The notes below the pieces were generated by a model, which did no database searches, had not been told where the DNA came from, and saw only the letters and a list, made by a program, of their open reading frames with translations. Of a stretch of DNA of 7,500 bases, positions 1 through 5,118 are shown piece by piece (the first letter of the stretch is position 1; every line of letters starts with the position of its first letter). Source of the DNA: Candidatus Heimdallarchaeota archaeon (lineage in GTDB: Archaea > Asgardarchaeota > Heimdallarchaeia > Heimdallarchaeales > Kariarchaeaceae); contig JALUTL010000367.1 of assembly GCA_027016475.1 (NCBI GenBank), forward strand, positions 1 through 7,500, read 5' to 3'. The position numbers and the translations under genes are program-made.

Positions 1-408
1 TTTTCTGCTGGCCTTCATTATGGAACTGTCTATTACGCTTTTGCGATAGCCGTGCTTGTTGCTGTTTTCTTTGACAATCCACTTTATGTCATGCTTGCGT
101 TCTTCCCGGTAGCATATGGTGATGGATTTGCTGCTTTGGTTGGTTTTAATTATCCTATCCGCAAGTTCAAAACAATGGGAGGGACAAAATCATTTGGTGG
201 GTCGCTAGCCTTTGTAGTTGCAACCTCATTTTCAATCATGACTGCGGCCACACTGCAATTTGGGCTGTCTTTTGTTTCAGCATTATCAATTGGTATAATT
301 CTTTCATTGTTGGGAATTGCTCTTGAACTTCTATCGCCCAAAGGAATCGACAACTTGGTAATCTCATTCGGAATTATGGCATTTTTGCTCATTGCTAGAA
401 TAGCTTGA
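1..408 (+). CDS. Phytol/dolichol kinase-family membrane protein, C-terminal part (5' end outside window)
   Basis: The frame is open from the first base and ends at TGA 406-408, giving 135 residues of a larger protein. It is very hydrophobic, with several membrane segments. It carries the hallmarks of the CTP-dependent polyprenol/phytol kinase group (SEC59/VTE5, related to CDP-diglyceride synthases): GDG at visible residues 40-42, KSFGGS at 63-68, and ELLSPKGIDNL at 109-119 near the C-terminus. Known members phosphorylate isoprenoid alcohols such as dolichol, phytol or geranylgeraniol, or diacylglycerol, in the membrane. The substrate cannot be read from this fragment. In an archaeon, salvage of isoprenoid alcohols for lipids or glycan carriers is a reasonable inference. 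It is the only + strand gene here, and its last 14 bases overlap the convergent propeller gene. Family assignment is fairly sure; substrate is unknown. Confidence 0.82.
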   Translation, partial: FSAGLHYGTVYYAFAIAVLVAVFFDNPLYVMLAFFPVAYGDGFAALVGFNYPIRKFKTMGGTKSFGGSLAFVVATSFSIMTAATLQFGLSFVSALSIGIILSLLGIALELLSPKGIDNLVISFGIMAFLLIARIA

Positions 409-1351
409 ATTTTTTGCTTGTCTTTTCCTCCTCGAATTCTTCAAGGTTTTCTTCACCTTGTGTTTCATCATCAAGATTTAATTTTCGATCTCCCAACAGT
501 TTGAAGCGTTCTTCCAACGTTTCCTGGTGAAGAGCAATAACATCGACTCCATAGCCGACAAAGAGATATTCTTCATTCGTACTAATACTCCCAATTGGAC
601 TGTTTTCATGACGATAATGACCCATAGGTTCAAGAGTTTTTTTGGATAGTTGGATAACTCCTTCCTTGCTTGCAGCAAACACATATTCTGAATTTGAGCA
701 GATCAAATGGCATTCTTTGGAAAATGGTGTCAATTCCTCCACTTTTGTAAAATTTTGGCAATTCCAAATTACTAGTGATGGAGGAGATCCGTGTGCAGAT
801 ATCAAATAATTATCAAACGCATGAATAGCTGATACTCTCTTGGCATTTACTTCATCAAGTTCTGCAACTTTATGAAAATCTTCCTTTGTGAAAATTGAAA
901 TTTTCCCTCCTTGCATAAATCCATCTCCTACGAATAGATGAGTTCGGTTGGACGTTACGCAATTTGCACGTTCATGAAATCCTTCAATCAACTTCACTTC
1001 TTCAAGCAAAGAATTGTCTAGGACTTTCACAGAACCGTTATGGGAGGTAGAATAGACATAAAAATCATCAACATGCAAATTCAAGATTCCAAGGGGGTGG
1101 TAAATCGATTTGATTCTTTCAAAAGTATTCCAATCAATCACTTGAACTTCCTCGTTCAATGAGCCGACATAAATGTGATCTTCATCTGCAACAACAGACC
1201 TTACCTCCCAAAATCCATCAATTGTTTTGATTGGGGAAAAACGACGAATATCCCAGATTTTGACTCTATAATCTCCTAAACCAATAATTAGCCGACCATT
1301 GTATTCATACAGGCTTTTGACTTCACCCTGTATTGGAACGTTGTCAATCAC
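395..1351 (-). CDS. WD40-like seven-bladed beta-propeller protein
   Basis: This 318-residue protein has about seven repeats of 38-43 residues, starting near residues 10, 45, 84, 124, 166, 209 and 247. Each follows the pattern of a short loop, a strand such as HIYVGS or EYLFVG, and then a V-x-V-[IL]-D/W-type strand and a T/LEE-type turn; KIWD at 31-34 is the clearest WD-like motif. This fits one closed propeller, usually a scaffold for protein contacts. No signal peptide or membrane segment is seen, so it is probably cytoplasmic. Residues 287-318 form a charged tail, acidic first and then lysine-rich (KKFK). The start is GTG at 1351, because an in-frame TGA lies 9 bases upstream and a TATA-like box sits about 27 bp ahead, as expected for a leaderless transcript. 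Its partner is unknown; the membrane protein encoded just upstream is one candidate. Confidence 0.75.
   Translation of the reverse strand: MIDNVPIQGEVKSLYEYNGRLIIGLGDYRVKIWDIRRFSPIKTIDGFWEVRSVVADEDHIYVGSLNEEVQVIDWNTFERIKSIYHPLGILNLHVDDFYVYSTSHNGSVKVLDNSLLEEVKLIEGFHERANCVTSNRTHLFVGDGFMQGGKISIFTKEDFHKVAELDEVNAKRVSAIHAFDNYLISAHGSPPSLVIWNCQNFTKVEELTPFSKECHLICSNSEYVFAASKEGVIQLSKKTLEPMGHYRHENSPIGSISTNEEYLFVGYGVDVIALHQETLEERFKLLGDRKLNLDDETQGEENLEEFEEEKTSKKFKLF
410..428 (+). terminator. T-rich tract just after the phytol-kinase-like gene, possible archaeal terminator
   Basis: One base after the stop codon, the + strand has a run of six T (410-415) and then a further T/C-rich stretch to about 428. 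Archaeal RNA polymerase commonly terminates at such oligo-T tracts without a hairpin. The same bases, read on the opposite strand, encode the lysine-rich C-terminus of the propeller protein, so codon choice alone could have produced the run. Tentative. Confidence 0.4.
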
Positions 1352-1374
1352 AACTTCAACTCAAATGGGAACAA

Positions 1375-1384
1375 CTTTAAACTT
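1375..1384 (-). promoter_or_regulatory. Probable TATA box of the propeller gene
   Basis: On the - strand the sequence reads AAGTTTAAAG, with its centre 27-28 bp from the GTG start at 1351. Archaeal TATA boxes lie about 26-28 bp before the transcription start, so transcription would begin at or next to the GTG, giving a leaderless mRNA. A 12-bp perfect palindrome lies directly upstream. The call rests on motif and spacing only. Confidence 0.5.
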
Positions 1385-1387
1385 ATG

Positions 1388-1399
1388 AACATCGATGTT
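1388..1399. promoter_or_regulatory. 12-bp perfect palindrome upstream of the propeller promoter, possible operator
   Basis: AACATCGATGTT is identical on both strands. It lies in the 53-bp gap between the 432-codon membrane-protein gene and the propeller gene, four bases upstream of the TATA-like box. The position, next to the expected TFB recognition element, would suit a dimeric regulator. A 12-bp palindrome can also occur by chance, so this is weak evidence. Confidence 0.25.
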
Positions 1400-1404
1400 G
1401 TCTA

Positions 1405-2691
1405 TTACTCATCTTCTGCAAAATTTTCATCAAGGAGCATAGTTTGATCAGATTGAACCAATTCTCCACTACTGTTTGCTGGGTTTGGCTTAGGAATGAA
1501 AATAGGGTCTGTTGCTCCAAAAAGCCCTGCAATAAAATTGACAGTTACTTCTTTCGCTTTATACCTTACCTCAATCCATTTGTCTGCCATTTTGGTAAGA
1601 ATTTCTTTCATATGTTGCAGATTTTTGAATCCTGTATATGAAATGTCTGTAGAATCATCGATTTGTACCAGCTTCGGCTTGATTCTTGTTTCAAATTCAT
1701 CCGAATTTACTATAATGGTTCGAGGGTTGAACTCTATTGCACCAAACCTGACAGAATTTTTTCCAATCTTTGTTGTGAAATCATTTCCAAAATCCATCGC
1801 AAAGCTTGTTTTTCCTTTAATTGGTGTGTGAAAGGCCAACAACAGGGTTTGATTGCTTCTTCTAAAGTCATATTTTTCCAATTTGATCGGAAATAGCACT
1901 AGGCCTGCTTTTGGTTCCCACTCTCCATCAATACTGCGAAACTTGAGTCCATCAACAGGGACTTTGTAACCCGCAGAAAAATCTTCTTCACTAAGCGTTG
2001 CTAAAATATGGTTAAGAGTGTAATATGGTTTCTGAATTTTCTTCCTAATCCGCTGACCTGCTTGGAAGGCATTTGAAGAAAGGGTAGTAATTTCCTCAGA
2101 GGAAAGATTCATATTATTTTCAACTGTTGCGATTGATTGGTTCAACTGGCTTGTATTCTTCGAAATCATTTCCTTTTCGCGAGGCCTTTCCTTCTTTCCT
2201 GAAGTTGTGGAGGTCTTGGTGACACTTTTCCTTTTTTCATTCGTTTTCCACTCATCAGGCACAAGATAGGCCACAGACCAGAAAAATCCAATAAGAAAAT
2301 AAATTAGCACCACAAGCAACCAAAACCTCAAATTAAGTAACTCGAACATGTAGGCAACCATTATGAAGGAAATTGTTTTGATAATCGACAAAGAAACAGA
2401 AAAGCGTTCTTGCAGTTCTTCACTTAGTCGAAGAGTAAGAATCGGAAGATCCGATTTCCGAGAACTGCTTAGAATGGCTGTTTCTCCTACCATAGGAATC
2501 AATATGAGCAATTCAACTATCGTCCAAATGTTGAATTCAATTATGAGAATTTCAAGAGCAATCATTGCAACAATACCAAGTTTCCAGAGTTGTGAGGCCT
2601 TTCTTCGATTGGCATTTTCAAGACCAAGAATCATGTCTTTGCTGTCGGCGAAAACCCAAACCATGGCAAGTGGAGAAAGGGCAAGATACAT
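1405..2691 (-). CDS. Membrane protein of unknown function with a large C-terminal soluble domain
   Basis: I do not recognise this family. Counted from a TTG at 2703 it has 432 residues. Hydrophobic segments at about 3-19, 42-73 (long enough for two helices), 107-124 and 126-148 form a membrane-bound N-terminal third. A basic, Ser/Thr/Lys-rich linker follows (about 151-182), then a soluble domain of about 240 residues with alternating strand-like stretches (for example around 266-296 and 315-333) and an amphipathic helix near 360-385. The tail is acidic. Positive charges flanking the helices suggest the soluble part faces the cytoplasm. I chose ATG 2691, four codons inside a TTG that overlaps the upstream stop (TTGA), because ATG is the commoner start and neither site has a Shine-Dalgarno sequence. 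It is almost certainly co-transcribed with the small membrane protein upstream. No enzymatic motif was seen. Confidence 0.7.
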   Translation of the reverse strand: MYLALSPLAMVWVFADSKDMILGLENANRRKASQLWKLGIVAMIALEILIIEFNIWTIVELLILIPMVGETAILSSSRKSDLPILTLRLSEELQERFSVSLSIIKTISFIMVAYMFELLNLRFWLLVVLIYFLIGFFWSVAYLVPDEWKTNEKRKSVTKTSTTSGKKERPREKEMISKNTSQLNQSIATVENNMNLSSEEITTLSSNAFQAGQRIRKKIQKPYYTLNHILATLSEEDFSAGYKVPVDGLKFRSIDGEWEPKAGLVLFPIKLEKYDFRRSNQTLLLAFHTPIKGKTSFAMDFGNDFTTKIGKNSVRFGAIEFNPRTIIVNSDEFETRIKPKLVQIDDSTDISYTGFKNLQHMKEILTKMADKWIEVRYKAKEVTVNFIAGLFGATDPIFIPKPNPANSSGELVQSDQTMLLDENFAEDE

Positions 2692-2699
2692 CAAGGTTT

Positions 2700-3005
2700 T
2701 CAAGACAAGCTAAATGAAATATTTGGAATATTTATCACATGATTAGGAATAAGGACGAACATGCCAAGCCATGCAACCAAGAAAAAGACGATTCCTGTAG
2801 TTTGAAAATACAAATCATTCTGTTTAATGTAGAACATTTGGTAACATGATATTGCACCAACTATGAACATGGATGTGGTGTAAATCCAGAAGTTTGGATC
2901 CAATACACGAAAAATTGCAAAAAATATCCAAACCAGAATGGAAAGTATCTGTATTCCCATCAATGGAGGCGCAATAAACTCAAAATCATCATAATGGCTA
3001 TCCAT
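2700..3005 (-). CDS. Small membrane protein of unknown function (about three transmembrane segments)
   Basis: A protein of about 101 residues (106 if the upstream ATG at 3020 is used) with hydrophobic segments at about 18-40, 45-65 and 74-92 in the longer numbering. The N-terminus is acidic (DSHYDD). I see no catalytic motif and recognise no family. The start at 3005 (Met6 of the longer form) was chosen because a TATA-like box at 3026-3035 is centred about 26 bp upstream, the distance for a leaderless message; from ATG 3020 the box would be only a few bases away. Its TGA (2702-2700) overlaps the TTG that could start the next gene and lies 8 bases before that gene's ATG. The two are therefore probably translated from one mRNA and may act as a membrane pair. 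The start choice is an inference. Confidence 0.65.
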   Translation of the reverse strand: MDSHYDDFEFIAPPLMGIQILSILVWIFFAIFRVLDPNFWIYTTSMFIVGAISCYQMFYIKQNDLYFQTTGIVFFLVAWLGMFVLIPNHVINIPNISFSLS

Positions 3006-3025
3006 CAGGGCAACTTGCATTTGTC

Positions 3026-3035
3026 ATTTAATAAG
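3026..3035 (-). promoter_or_regulatory. Probable TATA box of the two-gene membrane-protein transcript
   Basis: On the - strand the sequence reads CTTATTAAAT, a good archaeal TATA-like element. Its core (3027-3034) is centred about 26 bp from ATG 3005. This supports a separate promoter after the acetoacetyl-CoA synthetase gene and favours the inner ATG as the start. Motif and spacing only. Confidence 0.5.
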
Positions 3036-3055
3036 CTTGGTTACACAGATGGGTT

Positions 3056-3067
3056 AAAACATGTTTT
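3056..3067. promoter_or_regulatory. 12-bp perfect palindrome in the 93-bp gap upstream of the small membrane protein
   Basis: AAAACATGTTTT is a perfect palindrome located 21 bp upstream of the TATA-like box, in the gap after acetoacetyl-CoA synthetase. It could be an activator site. It shares the half-site AACAT/ATGTT with the palindrome at 1388-1399, though with different half-site spacing. In AT-rich DNA it may be chance. Confidence 0.2.
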
Positions 3068-3098
3068 TTGCTTCAAGAACAACTAGAACTTTGTTTGA

Positions 3099-5051
3099 TT
3101 ATCTGGCATATTCTTCAAAAAATGTAAGTGATTCTGGATTGCGCAATGCACCCCGATTTGTGACAGGCCGTCCATTCAAGATATTCGTTACCGCAGATTC
3201 CACTTTCTTGCCGCTGAACGTATACGGAATATCTGGCACTTGAACAATTTCTGAAGGGACATGACGTGGAGAAGCTCGAGATCGGAGTTCTGATTTAATC
3301 CGATTCTTCAATTCATCGGTTAGTTCCACACCTTCAGCCAACTGCACAAAGAGGATAATTTTTTGGTCTCCGTCAACCAATTTCCCGATAGCAAGGCTAT
3401 CCACAATTTCTGGCATTTCCTCAACAATGTTGTAGATTTCTGCTGTTCCTATTCGCACACCTGAAGGCTTCAAAACTGCATCTGAACGTCCATAGAATGT
3501 GATTCCTCCAGTGTCCTTGTGAATCAGCACATAGTCTCCATGCCTCCAAACTTTGCGGTTAGGGAAGAAGTTGAAATATGCATTCATATACTTTTCATTG
3601 TCTGGATCATTCCAAAAATACAATGGCATGGATGGAGATGGAAGTTCACAAACTAGCTCTCCTTGTTCGTCATAAATTGGATTCATATCATAATCGTAGG
3701 CTTTGACTTTCATGCCCAACGCCAAAGATTGCAATTCTCCACTATATACTGGTAGTGTTGGGCTTCCTGCTGCAAAGCAGCCATTGATGTCCGTACCTCC
3801 TGAAATTGAATTAAAATGCAAGTCTTTTTTGATATGCTCATAGACATATTCAAACCCTTCTTCTGACAAGGCAGAGCCCGTCTGTGAAATTTCACGCAGA
3901 GAACTCAAGTCAAACTTTTTCCCAGGCTCAGCACCGAGTTTTTTCAATGTGTGGATGTAACTTGCACTGCAGCCAAATATGGTTATCCTTTCATCCTGAA
4001 TGAATTTGAATACTGACTCCGAAGACGGATAGAGTGGATTTCCATCATAAAGCGCAACTGTTGCTCCTACTGCCAAGCTTGACACCACCCAATTCCACAT
4101 CATCCAACTCGGAGAAGTGAGATAAAGAATTCTATCTTCACGTTTCAAATCTGTATGGAGAACCAGTTCTTTGAGATGATTGATCAACACTCCTCCAGCT
4201 CCTTGAACCATGCATTTTGGTTTGCCTGTTGTTCCTGAGGAAAACATGATGTACAATGGATGATCAAATGGCAATTGCACAAATTCCATTTCACCTTTCA
4301 TCCCATCTGTAAAATCATTCCATAGTACTTCATTTTCATTAAGTGCAAAATCAGTTTCTACGTATGGTAGTACCACCATTTTCTTGAGGTTGGGGATTGC
4401 CTCTGCAACTTTCCTTGCCTTTGACAGCAAATCGAATTTGTTGCCCTTGTAAATGTAAGAATCTGCTGTAAAAATTACAACTGGCTCGATTTGTCCTAAA
4501 CGATCTAATGCAGCATCTGCCCCTAGTTCTGCACCGCACGAAGCCCATGTCGCACCCAATGAAGTTGCAGCAAGCATAGCTATAACGGTTTCAATGGTGT
4601 TCGGCATATACCCAACGATTCGATCTCCTGACTTAATGTCCAAGTTTTTCAATGCCAAATGCAACTTGCGAACATGATCATATAGTTCTTCATAACTCAT
4701 TTTGATGGAATCATCTGTCTCTAGTTTGAAAATGAATGCATAATTCGCATCTTTAAACCTCAGAAGATTTTCAGCAAAATTTAACCGAGCACCGACGAAC
4801 CATTTTGTCTCAGGCGGAAAAGCTTCTAGGTTTTCCACAACCCGATCATACGGTTTTGAGGAAATAATTCCAACAAACTCCCACACAGCAGCCCAAAAAT
4901 TCTCGATCTCAGTTACTGACCATTCATGAAGCTTGTGGTAGTCTTTGATGTCCAAATTATACTTTTCATTGACAAATTCTATGAATTTTGTCATGTTTGC
5001 TTGTTGAATCGTTTTCTCACTCGGAGTCCATAGTAGCTTACGTTCAGACAT
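3099..5051 (-). CDS. aacS: Acetoacetyl-CoA synthetase (acetoacetate--CoA ligase)
   Basis: A cytoplasmic adenylate-forming enzyme (ANL superfamily): acetoacetate + ATP + CoA give acetoacetyl-CoA + AMP + PPi. With 650 residues from ATG 5051 it matches the usual family length. The N-terminus LLWTPSEKTIQQANMTKF is typical of AacS. Core motifs are intact: the AMP/phosphate loop IMFSSGTTGKPK at 268-279, GGTDINGCF at 418-426, WRHGDYV at 502-508, GRSDAVLKPSGVRIG at 521-535, and FSGKKVE with the adenylation lysine at K615. The C-terminal NGRPVTNRGAL-NPESL segment separates AacS from acetyl-CoA synthetase. A longer frame starts at ATG 5111, but a TATA-like box lies between the two ATGs, a GGAG precedes 5051 by 8 bases, and AacS homology begins at the inner Met. 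The product could feed the mevalonate pathway or C4 acyl metabolism; the neighbours do not settle this. Confidence 0.93.
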   Translation of the reverse strand: MSERKLLWTPSEKTIQQANMTKFIEFVNEKYNLDIKDYHKLHEWSVTEIENFWAAVWEFVGIISSKPYDRVVENLEAFPPETKWFVGARLNFAENLLRFKDANYAFIFKLETDDSIKMSYEELYDHVRKLHLALKNLDIKSGDRIVGYMPNTIETVIAMLAATSLGATWASCGAELGADAALDRLGQIEPVVIFTADSYIYKGNKFDLLSKARKVAEAIPNLKKMVVLPYVETDFALNENEVLWNDFTDGMKGEMEFVQLPFDHPLYIMFSSGTTGKPKCMVQGAGGVLINHLKELVLHTDLKREDRILYLTSPSWMMWNWVVSSLAVGATVALYDGNPLYPSSESVFKFIQDERITIFGCSASYIHTLKKLGAEPGKKFDLSSLREISQTGSALSEEGFEYVYEHIKKDLHFNSISGGTDINGCFAAGSPTLPVYSGELQSLALGMKVKAYDYDMNPIYDEQGELVCELPSPSMPLYFWNDPDNEKYMNAYFNFFPNRKVWRHGDYVLIHKDTGGITFYGRSDAVLKPSGVRIGTAEIYNIVEEMPEIVDSLAIGKLVDGDQKIILFVQLAEGVELTDELKNRIKSELRSRASPRHVPSEIVQVPDIPYTFSGKKVESAVTNILNGRPVTNRGALRNPESLTFFEEYAR

Positions 5052-5057
5052 ATCCGA

Positions 5058-5063
5058 ATCTCC
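5058..5063 (-). promoter_or_regulatory. aacS: Possible ribosome binding site for acetoacetyl-CoA synthetase
   Basis: On the - strand AAAGGAGATT precedes ATG 5051, with 8 bases between GGAG and the start codon. This supports the inner start over ATG 5111, which has GAAGGA only one base away, too close to work well. If transcription starts 26 bp from the TATA-like box, the site would be partly lost from that mRNA, so it would matter mainly for read-through transcripts. Confidence 0.45.
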
Positions 5064-5079
5064 TTTGCAAAAAGCACTA

Positions 5080-5088
5080 CTTATAAAT
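5080..5088 (-). promoter_or_regulatory. Probable TATA box of acetoacetyl-CoA synthetase
   Basis: The - strand carries TTTATAAGT within an AT-rich stretch, centred about 33 bp before ATG 5051. The expected transcription start is near 5057-5058, giving a very short leader. It sits inside the longer reading frame that begins at 5111, so if it is the true promoter the first 20 codons of that frame are not translated from it. Confidence 0.5.
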
Positions 5089-5118
5089 TTCTTAGTCTCT
5101 TGCACAGACATATCCTTC

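Larger units (their letters stand above)
5045..5115 (-). repeat. 11-bp direct repeat covering both candidate start codons of acetoacetyl-CoA synthetase
   Basis: GGATATGTCTG occurs on the - strand at 5115-5105 and again at 5055-5045, exactly 60 bp (20 codons) apart and in the same frame. Each copy contains an ATG start candidate. It may be a chance repeat or the trace of a small duplication; the sequence between the copies holds the TATA-like box and GGAG. Confidence 0.5.

Noticed and set aside
2363..2713. + strand open frame of 116 codons opposite the membrane protein
   Set aside because: It is the antisense of hydrophobic helices and is Ser/Arg-rich; there is no promoter or homology signal.
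3040..3098. Hairpin terminator after acetoacetyl-CoA synthetase
   Set aside because: The palindrome at 3056-3067 is followed by T residues only on the + strand, where no gene ends; on the coding strand no T-tract follows.
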